A stretch of DNA of 64,000 nucleotides, taken from Limnohabitans sp. Bal53 (GTDB lineage: Bacteria; Pseudomonadota; Gammaproteobacteria; Burkholderiales; Burkholderiaceae_C). Position numbers and translations under genes: made by a program. The DNA lies in the NCBI RefSeq assembly GCF_003063355.1, contig NZ_NESH01000001.1:310001-374000 (forward strand). The letters run 5' to 3'. Under the pieces are notes generated by a model. It ran no database searches. It saw nothing but the letters and a program-made list of their open reading frames with translations, and had not been told where the DNA came from. Position 1 is the stretch's first letter, and every line of letters starts with the position of its first letter. Below, in pieces: positions 31,352-42,535 of the stretch.

Positions 31352-31943
31352 TGGCAATTGGCTGTAAGTGGTTGATTCAAATGGAAATGAATTCCTGTAG
31401 AGCTGGAGTTTAGTCCACCACCACCGCGCCAAACCAGATGGTCGATGCCACCCTCGGCACGATTTTGCAGACTGAAGGCCAACGCCGACAGTGGCAAAAC
31501 GCCCCGGAGGTTGGGCCGACGCCCTGAAAACCCAGATACGGAATACCCCAAGTTCAGCAGCCTAGAAATGCTGCTGAACGGATCAAAGCGAGATGTTTGT
31601 GCTGTTCGGAACTTTGCTGATGTGCTTGGAGTGGCTCACGAAGCCCCTGTGCACCCTCATGCCTGGCGCCCGGCGGTTTGTCTTGGACACCGGGGGAAGC
31701 CCCCGGCAGTGGACAGAAGCTTGCACAACGTTCACCTCGCCCCATCCACGCGCCACAATCCCCATTCCTGTGCTCACGCGCAGCTGAGTGGCGATTCACT
31801 TCGGCAATTCCCTTCGTTTCAGGCGTCAGCTCTGGCAACGTGGGCTTTGAGATTCCCAGGAATCCAAAGCCGGTTGTGTAAACAGGCTCAGAGCGCAGGC
31901 ATTTTTCTGCGCCAAGCCAAGCTGAACAGAGAAGGAACGCATC
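31352..31943 (+). promoter_or_regulatory. Long, hairpin-rich leader region of rne
   Basis: There is no believable gene in these 590 bases; a 177-codon frame on this strand has no family resemblance. A perfect TATAAT at 31337-31342 (inside the start of rluC) could be the -10 for rne and would give a leader of about 590 bases, though its -35 is poor. Three strong hairpins lie within: TTCAGCAG/CTGCTGAA (31553-31578), CCGGGGG/CCCCCGG (31690-31706) and GCGCAG/CTGCGC (31893-31912), the last just ahead of the ribosome site AGAAGGAA. E. coli rne also has a long, structured leader used for autoregulation. Confidence 0.5.
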
Positions 31944-34900
31944 ATGAAACGGATGCTGATCAACGCCACGCAAGCTGAAGAGCGCCGCCTGGCCATCGTC
32001 GACGGACAAAAACTCCTCGACTACGAAATCGAAATCGAAGGCCGCGAGCAACGCAAGGGCAACATCTACAAAGCCATCGTGACCCGCGTCGAGCCCTCGC
32101 TCGAGGCCTGCTTTGTGGACTACGGCGAAGACCGCCACGGCTTTTTGCCCTTCAAGGAAATCTCGCGCCAATACTTTGCCGAAGGCGTCTCCGTCAGCCA
32201 GGCACGCATCCAAGACGTCATCAAAGAGGGCCAGTCCCTGCTGGTGCAGGTCGAAAAGGAAGAGCGCGGCAACAAGGGCGCGGCGCTCACCACCTTCGTC
32301 AGCCTGGCAGGCCGCTACGTGGTGCTCATGCCCAACAACCCCCGCGGTGGTGGCGTCAGCCGCCGCATCGAGGGTGACGACCGGGCCGAGCTCAAAGAAG
32401 CCATGGACCAGCTCGAATACCCCAAAGGCATGTCCATCATCGCCCGCACCGCAGGCATCGGCCGCTCCGCGCCCGAGCTGCAATGGGACCTGAACTACTT
32501 GCTCAAGTTGTGGACAGCCATTGACGGCGCCACCCAGGGCAAAGGTGCTTTCCTGATTTATCAGGAATCTAGTCTGGTGATCCGTGCGATTCGTGACTAT
32601 TTCAACAACGACATCGGCGACATCCTGATCGACACCGACGACATCTACGACCAGGCTCAGCAGTTCATGAGCCACGTGATGCCCGAATTCGCACCCCGCG
32701 TGAAGCGCTACCGCGACGACGCGCCGCTGTTCAGCCGCTTCCAGATCGAGCACCAGATCGAGTCGGCCTACGCCCGCACCGTGCAGCTGCCGTCTGGCGG
32801 CGCCATCGTGATCGACCACACCGAAGCTTTGGTGTCGGTGGACGTCAACTCGGCCCGCGCCATCAAGGGCGGCGACATCGAAGAAACCGCCACCCGCACC
32901 AACCTGGAAGCCGCCGACGAAGTGGCTCGCCAGATGCGCTTGCGCGATCTGGGCGGTCTGATCGTGATCGACTTCATCGACATGGAAGAGGCCAAAAACC
33001 GCCGCGAAGTCGAAAACCGCTTGCGCGACGCGCTGCGCCAAGACCGTGCCCGCGTGCAGTTTGGCTCCATCAGCAAATTTGGCCTGCTCGAAATGAGCCG
33101 CCAGCGCCTCAAGCCCGCCCTGAGCGAAGGCGCCTCGATCCCGTGCCCACGTTGCGGCGGCGCTGGCCACATCCGCGACACCGAAAGCTCGGCGCTGCAA
33201 ATTTTGCGCATCATCCAGGAAGAGTCCATGAAGGACAACAGCGCTGCCGTGCACGCCCAAGTGCCCGTTGAAGTCGCCTCTTTCCTGCTCAATGAAAAGC
33301 GCTCCGAGATCGCCAAGATCGAGCTGCAGCAACGCATCAACGTGCTGCTGGTGCCCAACAAATCGCTGGAAACACCGCACTACAAACTCGAGCGCTTGAA
33401 GCACGACGACCCGCGCCTGGACCGCATCGAAGCCAGCTACAAAATGGCCGAAGAGATCGAAGACGCGACCACCGTAACCCGCCGCTCACAAGAGCCCACC
33501 AACAAGCAGACCCCGGTCATCAAGGGTGTGCTGCCTGACGCCCCCGCACCTGTGGCGCCGCCCAAACCCGAAGCCCCCGTGGCTGCGGCCAAGCCCGTGG
33601 CCAAAGCCGCAGCACCAGCCCCGGTGGCTGCGCCTGCAGCGGCGGCTTCTGGCGGCTTCTTTGGCTGGTTGAAAAACCTGTTCGGTGGCGCCGCCGCCGA
33701 ACCCGTGGCTGCACCTGCAGTCAAGCAAGAAGACAAAGCCCGCGAAAGCCGCCGTGAAGGTGGTCGCGAGGGTGGCCGTGAATCCGGCCGTGATGGCCGC
33801 CGTGGCGGCCGTGATGGTCGCCGTGGCGAGCGCAGCGACAGCGCAGCCGGCGAAGTCCGCGCGCCACGTGAAGGTGGACGCCGTGGTGAAGGCCGCATCG
33901 AAGGCCGTGAAGGCGAAGCCCGTCCCCCACGTGCTGAACGCGGTGAACGCAGCGAGCGTCCCGAGCGCGGTGAACGCAGCGAGCGTCCCGAGCGCGGTGA
34001 GCGCACGGAACGCGGTGAGCGCAGCGAGCGACCAAACGGTGACCGCCCTGCCCGTGAAGGTCGCCGTGATGGCCGCCAGAACGCTCGCGGTGAAAACCAG
34101 GCTGAAGTTCAGCGCACCGACAACCTGAGCGAAGGCCGCAGCGATGCCCAGCCCGAGTTGACCGCCGAAGGCAGCGAAGTGCGCACAGAGCGCGCCCCAC
34201 GCGAAGGCCGTGAAGGACGACGCGAACGTGGCGAGCGCTCAGGTGAAGGCCGCCGTGAACGTGGCGAGCGCCCAGATCGCCGCCCAAGCGAAGCCTCCGA
34301 GACCAGCGCGCCTGAAGCGAGCTTGGGTGCAGACGAGACGACCGACAACAACGCCGCAGCCGAAGGCACCAGCGCCGCCGAAAACGGTGAGCGCCGCGAA
34401 CGCCGCTCGCGTGACCGCTATGGCCGCGACCGCCGCGAACGCGCAGGTGAAGCACGTCCGGACACAGCAGGCGAGCCAGCCCCCACTGGAGACACCGCAG
34501 AGCCCAGCCGCGTGAGCGCCGAAGCCCCGGCAGATGACCGCCCTGCCCCACGCTCTTATTTTGAGCGTGCCCAGCAAGCTGCCGCCGCATCGGCAGCACC
34601 GACGGCCGCCGCCTCTGAAACCCGTCAGGAAACTGCAGCGACTGCCGCCTCGCCAACGGCCCCCGTGGCCGAAGCAGCGGCACCCGTGACAGCGCCTGCA
34701 GCTGAGGCCGCTGCGCCAGCCCCAGCACCAGCAGCCCCCGTGACTGCTGCGCCAGCGCCCGCCGCACCCACAGCACCTGTGGCCGCAGTCAGCGCCCCCG
34801 CCAACGAAGCCGCCAACAAAACCTTGCCTGCCGTGGCCAGCTACACGCTGCCCATCGACAGCCTGCAGCAAGTTGCGCACAACTCCGGTTTGGTGTGGGT

Positions 34901-35066
34901 GAATTCCGACAGCGCCAAAGTCGCTGCGGTGCAAGCTGCCATCGCGGCCGAACCGGCTGCCGTGCGCGTGCCACGCGAGCGTCCACCCGCCGTGGTGGTG
35001 AACGAAGGCCCGCTGGTGCTGGTCGAAACCCGCAAAGACCTGAACACACTGCAAGTGCCGTTCTGA
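31944..35066 (+). CDS. rne: Ribonuclease E
   Basis: A 1040-residue endoribonuclease, the core of the RNA degradosome and rRNA/tRNA processor. The S1 domain begins [16 protein letters not shown] (residues 35-125). The catalytic acids sit in [16 protein letters not shown] (about 297-312) and [10 protein letters not shown] (about 340-350). The zinc-link cysteines are in [10 protein letters not shown] at about 401-404. The C-terminal half is disordered: a membrane-type amphipathic stretch [13 protein letters not shown] near 570-582, an Arg/Glu/Gly-rich tract with 27-base tandem repeats, then an Ala/Pro-rich tail and a final conserved ending. Length matches long betaproteobacterial RNase E. A terminator follows. 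Confidence 0.96.
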   Translation: MKRMLINATQAEERRLAIVDGQKLLDYEIEIEGREQRKGNIYKAIVTRVEPSLEACFVDYGEDRHGFLPFKEISRQYFAEGVSVSQARIQDVIKEGQSLLVQVEKEERGNKGAALTTFVSLAGRYVVLMPNNPRGGGVSRRIEGDDRAELKEAMDQLEYPKGMSIIARTAGIGRSAPELQWDLNYLLKLWTAIDGATQGKGAFLIYQESSLVIRAIRDYFNNDIGDILIDTDDIYDQAQQFMSHVMPEFAPRVKRYRDDAPLFSRFQIEHQIESAYARTVQLPSGGAIVIDHTEALVSVDVNSARAIKGGDIEETATRTNLEAADEVARQMRLRDLGGLIVIDFIDMEEAKNRREVENRLRDALRQDRARVQFGSISKFGLLEMSRQRLKPALSEGASIPCPRCGGAGHIRDTESSALQILRIIQEESMKDNSAAVHAQVPVEVASFLLNEKRSEIAKIELQQRINVLLVPNKSLETPHYKLERLKHDDPRLDRIEASYKMAEEIEDATTVTRRSQEPTNKQTPVIKGVLPDAPAPVAPPKPEAPVAAAKPVAKAAAPAPVAAPAAAASGGFFGWLKNLFGGAAAEPVAAPAVKQEDKARESRREGGREGGRESGRDGRRGGRDGRRGERSDSAAGEVRAPREGGRRGEGRIEGREGEARPPRAERGERSERPERGERSERPERGERTERGERSERPNGDRPAREGRRDGRQNARGENQAEVQRTDNLSEGRSDAQPELTAEGSEVRTERAPREGREGRRERGERSGEGRRERGERPDRRPSEASETSAPEASLGADETTDNNAAAEGTSAAENGERRERRSRDRYGRDRRERAGEARPDTAGEPAPTGDTAEPSRVSAEAPADDRPAPRSYFERAQQAAAASAAPTAAASETRQETAATAASPTAPVAEAAAPVTAPAAEAAAPAPAPAAPVTAAPAPAAPTAPVAAVSAPANEAANKTLPAVASYTLPIDSLQQVAHNSGLVWVNSDSAKVAAVQAAIAAEPAAVRVPRERPPAVVVNEGPLVLVETRKDLNTLQVPF
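33936..34033 (+). repeat. 27-base tandem repeats coding the Arg/Glu tract of RNase E
   Basis: Units of 27 bases (33936-33962 and 33963-33989) are nearly identical, and a third, degenerate unit starts at 33990 and fades out by about 34033. They encode repeated Glu-Arg-Gly-Glu-Arg-Ser type blocks. They are in frame with rne, so copy number can change without breaking the gene. Confidence 0.8.
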
Positions 35067-35094
35067 TCTGCGCCAGGTGCTCTAGAGCGCCAAC

Positions 35095-35123
35095 AAAAAA
35101 CCGGGCTCAGGCCCGGTTTTTTT
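35095..35123 (+). terminator. Terminator after rne
   Basis: CCGGGC (35101-35106) pairs with GCCCGG (35111-35116) around TCAG, with six A before and seven T after. It lies about 30 bases after the rne stop and is symmetric, so it may also protect against transcription from the other side. Confidence 0.9.
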
Positions 35124-35298
35124 ATGGATGCGTCGACTCTCGATAAATTGACAAAGAGGGCCCGTCTAACGCCTATCGCCTATTGCCCACAAGGGGCGGC
35201 TCTTACCAACAAGCCATCCCCTGCATGAGGCTCAAGACTTCCAGGGGCCGCATCCATCACCATGCGCAACGCTGTCTCTTCAGCCGGCTGTCGAAGGT

Positions 35299-36594
35299 TC
35301 AGTCCGTTGACACCATGGCTGCCTCTTTCCAGGCCGCTGCAGCTTGCACCGGATCTTGGCGCTGCTGCGCCAATTCGGCCAAGGCCATCCATGCTTTGCG
35401 CTGCAGCACAGGTGCTTGCAGATTTTTGACGGCCTGGGCCAACAAGCTTTGGGCCTTGCCCCACAGGTGCTGACGCAGGCACAGCATGCCGGCCAGGTAC
35501 TGCAGGTGCGCGGCTCGGGGCTGCGACTGCTGGGCGCTCTCCATGCGGGAGAGCCAAACAAAGGCATCCTCGGCCCCAACGGCGGGCAAACAGGCGTCAA
35601 AAGCCTGCACCACGCGCAGCAACTGCGCTTCAGACCAGACCGAAGGGTTGGCCTGCATCGGAATCCACAGGTCCTGCAGCCACAAACGGGCCATGGCGGC
35701 AGAGCCGCCGAGCTGCAAGCAACGCAGCGCCGCCTCGGCCGCCACGAAAGGCATCAAGCGCTGGCTGGGCGTCAGGCGCTTCCAGATCCGTTGTAAAGCC
35801 TCTGGGTCGTGCGTCTGGTCCAACAAATCCAAAATCAAGCGGGTCACCAGACTCTCGGCAGCCTCCGGAGAAAAAGCACGGTGCTTGGCCAACAAACTGG
35901 CCGTTTCAAGGGCCTTATCGGGCTGACCGGCCAAACGGGCGGCTTTGAGTTGCAGCCGCATCGCGGCCATGCGCCGACCCACGGCGGGCGGCAAAACACT
36001 CAGCCGCGCCAAGCTGGCCGTGGCATCGCGGTCGTCGAGCGACCAGCGCGCAGCGCGCAGCTGTGTGCCCTCCAGCAGGGTCTGACGCTCGGCCCCGGCA
36101 CTGCCTTGCAGCTGAGCCAAGGCCTGGTCCAGATGTTGTTGTCTTTGTGTCTTGTCCTGCAACGCGTGGCTGGCCTCGGCCGCCATGATGTGGGCCAAGG
36201 TGCGCAAAGACACCGCATGGTCCAGCGTGACACCTGAGGCCTGCAACAGAGCTTCTTTGGCCAGTGTCTGCTCGGCCGCCTTGCGTGCACGCAAAAAACG
36301 ACCCGCCATCAAATGGCCCATCGAATCGAGCAAGGCCGCATGGCTGGCCCGCTCTTTTTGCTGCAGCCGCCAGCGCTGAGCCCTTTGGGGCAAGGCCAAA
36401 AAGGCCGACAGTGCCCGCTGGGCCAGGATCACCAGCAACACCACCAACAAGACGACCAAGACCGCAAGGTTGAGAGACAGGTCGATCCGGTGCGGAAACC
36501 AAAACAGGGTCACCGTGCCCTGGTTGTTGCCCGCCATCCAGGCACCGGCCGCAGCCAAAGCGAACAAAGTGATGAGCCACAAGGCAGCGCGCAT
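35299..36594 (-). CDS. hemY: HemY-like TPR membrane protein
   Basis: A 431-residue inner-membrane protein of the HemY family, the last gene of the hemCDXY group. Two N-terminal membrane helices (about 3-21 and 42-62) with the conserved NNQGTVTLFWFPHRIDLSLN segment between them are followed by a long helical, TPR-like region. It is not the true protoporphyrinogen oxidase that shares the name; its role in late haem synthesis is not settled. It starts six bases after hemX. Confidence 0.88.
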   Translation of the reverse strand: MRAALWLITLFALAAAGAWMAGNNQGTVTLFWFPHRIDLSLNLAVLVVLLVVLLVILAQRALSAFLALPQRAQRWRLQQKERASHAALLDSMGHLMAGRFLRARKAAEQTLAKEALLQASGVTLDHAVSLRTLAHIMAAEASHALQDKTQRQQHLDQALAQLQGSAGAERQTLLEGTQLRAARWSLDDRDATASLARLSVLPPAVGRRMAAMRLQLKAARLAGQPDKALETASLLAKHRAFSPEAAESLVTRLILDLLDQTHDPEALQRIWKRLTPSQRLMPFVAAEAALRCLQLGGSAAMARLWLQDLWIPMQANPSVWSEAQLLRVVQAFDACLPAVGAEDAFVWLSRMESAQQSQPRAAHLQYLAGMLCLRQHLWGKAQSLLAQAVKNLQAPVLQRKAWMALAELAQQRQDPVQAAAAWKEAAMVSTD

Positions 36595-36600
36595 GAGAGA

Positions 36601-37668
36601 TTACCTTCCTGCCGCTGCGGTGTTCAGGGCTGTCAGCGAAGCCTCGATGCGCGGTAACTCAGCAGTGCGCACCTGCACGCTGGTTTGCTCCAGCAACTGC
36701 AGCAATTGGGCGGTGCGCCGCGACTGGGGCTCGGCATAACGGCGGACCAACACAGCGGCGGCCCCCAAATCGTTGCGCACGCCTTCCTTTTGGCGCGCCA
36801 GCAAGCCCAAGCGGGCATTGAGCAGTTTGAGTTTGAGGTTCTCACGCAAGAAAAAGGCCTGCTCAGGCGATATCAGCGCCGCCTCGGGCGCGTCGATGCG
36901 GCTGATCCGTACCAGCCCCTTGATTTCATCGGCCATGCGCGTCAGGCCATTCATCCACCAAGTGGGCGGCGTTTGCTCGCCCGAGGCACCCGCTTGCTGG
37001 CGAATCTGGCTTTGCGAGGCGAGCGGCGCATTGGTCAGCGCAAGGCCATCCACCAACGCCACACCCTCGTCGAGCTTGTTCATCAGACCCGGCAGGTCAA
37101 ATGACGGCAAGCTTCTCAGACGCTCCAAGTCCTTTTCAAGGGCCCGTGAAACCGGCGTCAAGCGCGGTTGGGCGGCACGCTGCACCCGTTTTTGGGCCGA
37201 CTGCAAGGCCGCCAGCAAAGGCTCAGTGCTGCCGGTCATTTGGGCTTGTTGCTGCGCAATGCGAAGAGCCGACTCAATGTCCACCACCAAGGTTTCATCG
37301 CGCGATCGCGACAGGCTTTGCATCAACTCTTCGAGTTGTGTGCGCTGCAAAGCCACCTCGGAGATGCGGGCCTCCATGAGCGAGACGCGAGCGGCGCTGT
37401 CTTGCACCGTTTCTTGCGCCTGCTTGGCCCAGGTCTTGGCCTCCAAAGCTTGCAAACCTGTCTCGGCGCTTTGTCGTGCGAGTTGTTCCTGAATACGCGA
37501 AAGCTTTTGCCACAGCACCACCGACACAGCCAAAGCGATCACGGCCACAGCCCCCACCAAGGCCACAAGCCAGCGGGAAGAAGTCGCAGACGGCGATGCC
37601 TTGGCCGATTCGGGTGCTGGCATGGCCTTGGGTTCGCTGTCAGTCACAGCGTCAGTTGAGGTGGTCAT
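36601..37668 (-). CDS. hemX: HemX-like membrane protein
   Basis: A 355-residue protein with one N-terminal membrane helix (about 32-50, WLVALVGAVAVIALAVSVVL), a coiled-coil region after it (residues 52-115), and a helical HemX domain. HemX was annotated as uroporphyrinogen-III methyltransferase, but this copy has no methylase motifs, so the old name is misleading. It overlaps the hemD stop as ATGA and precedes hemY, the usual order. Start [14 protein letters not shown] is firm. Confidence 0.88.
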   Translation of the reverse strand: MTTSTDAVTDSEPKAMPAPESAKASPSATSSRWLVALVGAVAVIALAVSVVLWQKLSRIQEQLARQSAETGLQALEAKTWAKQAQETVQDSAARVSLMEARISEVALQRTQLEELMQSLSRSRDETLVVDIESALRIAQQQAQMTGSTEPLLAALQSAQKRVQRAAQPRLTPVSRALEKDLERLRSLPSFDLPGLMNKLDEGVALVDGLALTNAPLASQSQIRQQAGASGEQTPPTWWMNGLTRMADEIKGLVRISRIDAPEAALISPEQAFFLRENLKLKLLNARLGLLARQKEGVRNDLGAAAVLVRRYAEPQSRRTAQLLQLLEQTSVQVRTAELPRIEASLTALNTAAAGR

Positions 37669-38489
37669 GTCAGCGATTTTATCGACTGGGCTTGTGCGTC
37701 AACGCCCGCAGGCACCAGATCCACCCGCCCCCAGCCCAACTGCTCCAGCCGCTGGGCAATGCGCGGGTGCGTGGCCAGCGCCCGCGCCTGCTTCAAAGGC
37801 AGCTCAGGGCAGACCAACAAGAGGTGCTGCGCCGCCTCGGAACTGCTGAACAGCCAAGCGCTGCCATCGCCCACGGCCTGTTGGGCCAGGCTTTGCTGTG
37901 CGGGCGTCAACACGGGAGCCCGGCGCACATAGGCCACGGCTTGCAACACCTCCAGGCCCGCGTTTTCAAGTTGCAGCGCCAGCCAGTCACGCCCAGCGAG
38001 TTGCCCATGGGCATCGGCGCCACGCACGATCAGCACCGAAGGCCTGGATGGCGATGAGGCGACCGCCGCCTGCACCCGCTGCGCCACCAAGGCCCACAGG
38101 GCTTCCGAATCGAACTGAGTTGCGTCTTTCCCCGGCGAATCGATCAGGCCCTCAGGCCAACCTGCGGCCAGCAAAGCGGCTCGGGTGCCCGGGCCGGTTG
38201 ACCAGGCGCGGCAGCTGGGCAACGGCAGGCCCACCGGACGGGCCGCCATGAAAAACCGCACCGCATTGGCGCTGACGAACATGACCGCCAAATGACCGGG
38301 CACCGCTTGCCAAGCCAGCGCCAGCGCCGAGGGCTCGGGCAATGGCGCAATCTCAATCAGGGGCAAAGTCTCACAAGTCACACCTTGCGCCTGCAAGGCG
38401 TCGGCCCAAGACTGGGCCTCACGCCCGGGCCGGGTCACGATCACCCGCCGTGGGGCAGCGCCAAAAGAAGTGTCAGATGCCAGCGCCAT
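37665..38489 (-). CDS. hemD: Uroporphyrinogen-III synthase
   Basis: A 274-residue enzyme that closes and inverts ring D of hydroxymethylbilane. HemD proteins are poorly conserved, but the two-domain pattern is visible: [19 protein letters not shown], then [30 protein letters not shown] and [11 protein letters not shown]. The position between hemC and hemX gives the strongest support. ATG 38489 is 14 bases after hemC; the frame stays open upstream over hemC in another phase, which is ignored. Confidence 0.9.
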   Translation of the reverse strand: MALASDTSFGAAPRRVIVTRPGREAQSWADALQAQGVTCETLPLIEIAPLPEPSALALAWQAVPGHLAVMFVSANAVRFFMAARPVGLPLPSCRAWSTGPGTRAALLAAGWPEGLIDSPGKDATQFDSEALWALVAQRVQAAVASSPSRPSVLIVRGADAHGQLAGRDWLALQLENAGLEVLQAVAYVRRAPVLTPAQQSLAQQAVGDGSAWLFSSSEAAQHLLLVCPELPLKQARALATHPRIAQRLEQLGWGRVDLVPAGVDAQAQSIKSLT

Positions 38490-38503
38490 GTCAGCGCCTG
38501 GGC

Positions 38504-39421
38504 TCAATGCGCTCCGCCGTCGCGCAAAGCTTGCGCCACGCTCAGGCCCAGCGCCTCGGCGGCCTGCAGGCCATCGGTGCTGGCGTGTGCGTCGGCCGTG
38601 ACCAAGGTGGTGCTGCCTTCCGGGTCGCCCCAAGCCGCTTGCAGCTTGAGCACACCGCCCTCGATGGTGGCGTGCGCAGCCAAAGGCATGGAGCAGCTGC
38701 CGCCCATGGCGCGGCTCACCGCGCGCTCGGCCGCCACGCGACGCCACGAGGGCGCATCGGCCAGCTGCGCCAGCAAGGCGCGCAAATCGGCCCGGTCGCT
38801 GCGGATTTCAATGCCCAAAGCACCCTGGCCTGCAGCAGGCAGCATCTGGTCGGTTTCAAAAATATGGCGAATCCGCTCAGACAGGCCCAAGCGCTTGAGG
38901 CCCGCCGCCGCCAGCACAATGCCCGCGTACTGGCCTTCGTCGAGTTTGCGCAAGCGCGTGTCCAAGTTGCCGCGCAGGGGTTCGATCTTCAAATCGGGGC
39001 GCAAGGCCCGCAGCAGCACCGTGCGGCGCAGGCTCGATGTCCCGACCACAGCGCCTTGCGGCAAGTCTTCCAGGCGGGCGTATTGCGACGACACCCAGGC
39101 GTCTCGCGGGTCTTCGCGCTCCATCACGCAGGCCAGCTCAAAGCCCTCGGGCATGTCCATGGGCACATCCTTGAGCGAGTGCACCGCGATGTCCGCGTGA
39201 CCCTCTTGGAGCGCCACCTCCAACTCCTTGACGAACAAGCCCTTGCCGCCCACTTTGGACAGGCTGCGGTCCAGGATCTGATCGCCCTGGGTCGTCATGC
39301 CCAGCAACTTGACCGTGCAACCAAGCCCCTCGAGCAAGGACTTGACATGTTCGGCTTGCCACAAGGCCAAACGGCTCTCACGGGTGGCGATGACGATGGC
39401 GGGTTGGGTGGTCTCGGTCAC
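38504..39421 (-). CDS. hemC: Hydroxymethylbilane synthase (porphobilinogen deaminase)
   Basis: A 305-residue enzyme that joins four porphobilinogen units. Seen are [19 protein letters not shown] at the start, [35 protein letters not shown] and the cofactor-arm cysteine in [12 protein letters not shown] (about residue 242). It is the first gene of hemCDXY and faces ppc with a shared upstream gap of about 155 bases that must contain both promoters. Confidence 0.97.
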   Translation of the reverse strand: MTETTQPAIVIATRESRLALWQAEHVKSLLEGLGCTVKLLGMTTQGDQILDRSLSKVGGKGLFVKELEVALQEGHADIAVHSLKDVPMDMPEGFELACVMEREDPRDAWVSSQYARLEDLPQGAVVGTSSLRRTVLLRALRPDLKIEPLRGNLDTRLRKLDEGQYAGIVLAAAGLKRLGLSERIRHIFETDQMLPAAGQGALGIEIRSDRADLRALLAQLADAPSWRRVAAERAVSRAMGGSCSMPLAAHATIEGGVLKLQAAWGDPEGSTTLVTADAHASTDGLQAAEALGLSVAQALRDGGAH

Positions 39422-39577
39422 AGCAGCGTTCCTGAAAAAATATCTGACTCCATCAAAATGAAATCAAATGGTAATTTTGTCTCTCCTGTCGATGCTAGCA
39501 TGGCGTCAAGGGAAATTGACACCCTCTTTGTGCACCCTGTGCACGCGCACTTTCACATCACCAGCCCCGAGCACACG

Positions 39578-42427
39578 ATGAAACAGGCCGCCCCAGACCA
39601 CGCCTCGCCCCTTTCCACCAGCGCGAGCAACACCCGCGAAAAACGCGACAGCGAACGCCCCTTGGTCGACGACATCCGTCTGCTCGGCCGCATTTTGGGC
39701 GATGTGATCCGGGTGCAAGAAGGCCCTGAGGCCTATGAATTGGTCGAGCAAATCCGCAAACTCTCGGTGGCTTTCCGGCGCGATGCTGACCAAGAAGCCG
39801 ACAAGGCCCTGAAAAAACTGCTCAAAAGCCTGAGCGGCGAACGCGCCGTGAGCGTGATCCGTGCCTTCACCTACTTTTCACACTTGGCCAACTTGGCCGA
39901 AGACCGCCACCACATTCGCCGCCGCGCCATCCATGAGCGGGCGGGCCACACGCAAGAAGGCAGCATCGACGTGGCGCTGCAGCGCCTGCGCTGGGCGGGC
40001 ATCACGCCGCGCAGCATCTCGGACATGCTGGCCACCAGCTATGTCTCGCCCGTGCTCACGGCCCACCCCACCGAAGTGCAGCGCAAAAGCATTCTGGACG
40101 CCGAGCGCGACATTGCCCACCTGCTGACCGAGCGCGACGCCATCAAGGCACGCGCCGCTGCCATCAACGCCGCCAAAGACGCGCTCAGCCCCAAAGAGCT
40201 GGCCGCCAACGAGCTGCAAATGCGCGCCCGCGTGATGCAACTGTGGCAAACCCGACTGCTGCGCTTTACCAAGCTCACCGTGGCCGACGAAATCGAAAAC
40301 GCGCTGAGCTATTACGAAGCCACGTTTTTGCGCGAAATCCCCAAGCTTTACGCCGAGTTGGAACAAGCCCTGCCCGGCCAGCCGATTGCCAGCTTTTTGC
40401 GCATGGGCCAGTGGATTGGGGGTGACCGCGACGGCAACCCCAACGTGACAGCCCCCACACTCGAACACGCCCTGACCCGCCAAGGCGACGTGGCCCTGCG
40501 CCACTACCTGACCGAGGTGCACTTTTTGGGCGGCGAGCTGTCGCTGTCGGCCATGCTGGTGCCCTTTGGCCCCGACATGCTGGCCCTGGCCGAGCGCTCA
40601 CCCGACACCAACGAACACCGCCAAGACGAGCCCTACCGCCGGGCCCTCACAGGCATGTACGCCCGCTTGGCCGCCACCCTGAAAAAACTCACAGGCGGTG
40701 ACGCCGCGCGCCACGCCGTGGCCCCACAAAACCCCTATGCCACGCCCGAAGAATTTTTGGCCGACTTGCGCGTCATCGAAGCGTCATTGCGCAGCCACCA
40801 CGCCGAAGCCCTGGCCGCCCAGCGCCTGCACCCGCTGATCCGCGCCGTCGAGGTGTTTGGCTTCCATCTGGCCACGGTGGACCTGCGCCAAAGCTCGGAC
40901 CAACACGAAGCCGTGGTGGCCGAACTGCTGACCACCGCACGCGTGGAAAAGAACTACCCCCAACTCGACGAACACGCCAAACAAGCACTGCTGCTGGGCC
41001 TCTTGAACGACGCACGCCCATTGCGCGTGCCAGGGGCCGACTACAGCGCCCACACGGTGTCGGAGCTGGCCATTTTTGACACGGCGCAGCGCATGCTGCG
41101 CAGCTTCGGCAGGCAGGCTATTCGCCACTACATCATCAGCCACACCGAAAGCGTGAGCGACCTGCTGGAAGTGCTGCTGCTGCAAAAAGAAGTGGGCCTG
41201 CTGCGCGGCACGCTGGACGCACAAGCGCACAACGACCTGATCGTGGTGCCGCTGTTCGAGACGATTGAGGACCTGCGCAACGCCGCGCCCATCATGCGCG
41301 ACTTCTATGCCCTGCCCGGCGTGGCCGCGCTGATTGCCCGCTCGGGCGGTGAGCAAGACATCATGCTGGGTTACTCCGACAGCAACAAGGACGGCGGCAT
41401 CTTCACCAGCAACTGGGAGCTGTACCGCGCCGAAATTGCCTTGGTGGACTTGTTCGACAAACTCAAAAACAGCCACGGCATCACCTTGCGCATGTTCCAC
41501 GGCCGAGGCGGCACCGTGGGCCGGGGCGGCGGCCCCAGCTACCAGGCCATCCTGGCCCAGCCCCCGGGCACCGTGCGCGGCCAGATCCGCCTGACCGAAC
41601 AAGGCGAAGTCATTGGCTCCAAATACGCCAACCCCGAAATCGGCCGCCGCAACCTCGAAACCCTGGTCGCCGCCACGCTGGAAGCCACCTTGCTGCAACC
41701 CACCAAGCCCGCCACCCGGGCCTTTCTGGATGCCGCAGCAGAGCTGTCAGAGGCGAGCATGGGCGCCTACCGCGCCTTGGTGTACGAGACCCCCGGCTTC
41801 ACCGACTACTTTTTTGGCGCCACCCCGCTCAAGGAACTGGCGCAGCTGAACATCGGCTCGCGCCCCGCCTCGCGCAAGGCCCTGCAAAAAATCGAAGACC
41901 TGCGCGCCATCCCCTGGGGCTTCAGCTGGGGCCAGTGCCGCCTGACCTTGCCTGGCTGGCTGGGTTTTGGCTCGGCCGTGGCCACCTTTTTGGACAAGCC
42001 CGACGCAGCCGAGCGCAAAGCCGCGCTCGCCCTGCTGCAAAAGATGTACCGCCAATGGCCGTTTTTCCGCACCCTGCTGTCCAACATGGACATGGTGCTG
42101 GCCAAGAGCGATTTGGCCCTGGCCTCGCGCTACGCCGAATTGGTGGGCGACGCCCGCCTGCGCAAAAAAATCTTCACCGCCATCGAAGCCGAATGGCACC
42201 GCACGGCCGACGCGCTCACGCAAATCACGGGCGAGAAAAACCGCCTGGCCAGCAACCCGGCGCTCGACCGCTCCATTCGCCACCGCTTCCCCTACATCGA
42301 CCCGCTGCACCACCTGCAAGTCGAGCTGATCCGCCGCTACCGCGCTGGCCTGGCCGATGAACGCGTGCAGCGCGGCATCCACATCAGCATCAACGGGATT
42401 GCAGCGGGGCTGCGCAATACGGGCTAA
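39578..42427 (+). CDS. ppc: Phosphoenolpyruvate carboxylase
   Basis: A 949-residue enzyme that makes oxaloacetate from phosphoenolpyruvate and bicarbonate, refilling the TCA cycle. Catalytic and binding segments are [13 protein letters not shown] with the key histidine, the [10 protein letters not shown] loop, [20 protein letters not shown] and [19 protein letters not shown] 39578 gives the normal length; an ATG at 39500 is in frame and would add 26 residues. The frame is open far upstream, across hemC, but that part is antisense and not coding. Allosteric sites were not examined. Confidence 0.96.
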   Translation: MKQAAPDHASPLSTSASNTREKRDSERPLVDDIRLLGRILGDVIRVQEGPEAYELVEQIRKLSVAFRRDADQEADKALKKLLKSLSGERAVSVIRAFTYFSHLANLAEDRHHIRRRAIHERAGHTQEGSIDVALQRLRWAGITPRSISDMLATSYVSPVLTAHPTEVQRKSILDAERDIAHLLTERDAIKARAAAINAAKDALSPKELAANELQMRARVMQLWQTRLLRFTKLTVADEIENALSYYEATFLREIPKLYAELEQALPGQPIASFLRMGQWIGGDRDGNPNVTAPTLEHALTRQGDVALRHYLTEVHFLGGELSLSAMLVPFGPDMLALAERSPDTNEHRQDEPYRRALTGMYARLAATLKKLTGGDAARHAVAPQNPYATPEEFLADLRVIEASLRSHHAEALAAQRLHPLIRAVEVFGFHLATVDLRQSSDQHEAVVAELLTTARVEKNYPQLDEHAKQALLLGLLNDARPLRVPGADYSAHTVSELAIFDTAQRMLRSFGRQAIRHYIISHTESVSDLLEVLLLQKEVGLLRGTLDAQAHNDLIVVPLFETIEDLRNAAPIMRDFYALPGVAALIARSGGEQDIMLGYSDSNKDGGIFTSNWELYRAEIALVDLFDKLKNSHGITLRMFHGRGGTVGRGGGPSYQAILAQPPGTVRGQIRLTEQGEVIGSKYANPEIGRRNLETLVAATLEATLLQPTKPATRAFLDAAAELSEASMGAYRALVYETPGFTDYFFGATPLKELAQLNIGSRPASRKALQKIEDLRAIPWGFSWGQCRLTLPGWLGFGSAVATFLDKPDAAERKAALALLQKMYRQWPFFRTLLSNMDMVLAKSDLALASRYAELVGDARLRKKIFTAIEAEWHRTADALTQITGEKNRLASNPALDRSIRHRFPYIDPLHHLQVELIRRYRAGLADERVQRGIHISINGIAAGLRNTG

Positions 42428-42535
42428 GTCCTGCGGGCCCAGCCCCGCACCAAGGCCATGGGTTGCTGGCCAGTCCGCATCCAGAAGTTATTAATAAATA
42501 ACTAAAATTAGGTGATCGAGTACACACGAACACCT

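Noticed and set aside
31445..31978. A 177-codon frame before rne
   Set aside because: It overlaps the rne start, has no ribosome site worth naming, and shows no family resemblance. The stretch is better explained as a structured leader.
31554..33404. Long minus-strand frame (616 codons) opposite rne
   Set aside because: It mirrors the RNase E coding sequence and has no recognisable domain. Similar antisense frames lie opposite lysS, lepA, degQ and the MmeI gene for the same reason.
33936..34033. Repeats that could look like a CRISPR array
   Set aside because: They are 27-base units with no spacers, in frame inside rne, and code for repeated Glu/Arg blocks.
35067..35298. Possible C-terminal remnant after hemY (frame with RMVMDAAPGSLEP)
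   Set aside because: This frame overlaps hemY in another phase and I cannot match it to a family. The region otherwise holds the rne terminator and nothing else convincing.
38342..39577. A very long open frame running into ppc from over 1.2 kb upstream
   Set aside because: It is antisense to hemC and hemD, which are well supported, and reads as low-quality basic protein. GC-rich codons keep the frame open by chance. ppc begins at 39578.
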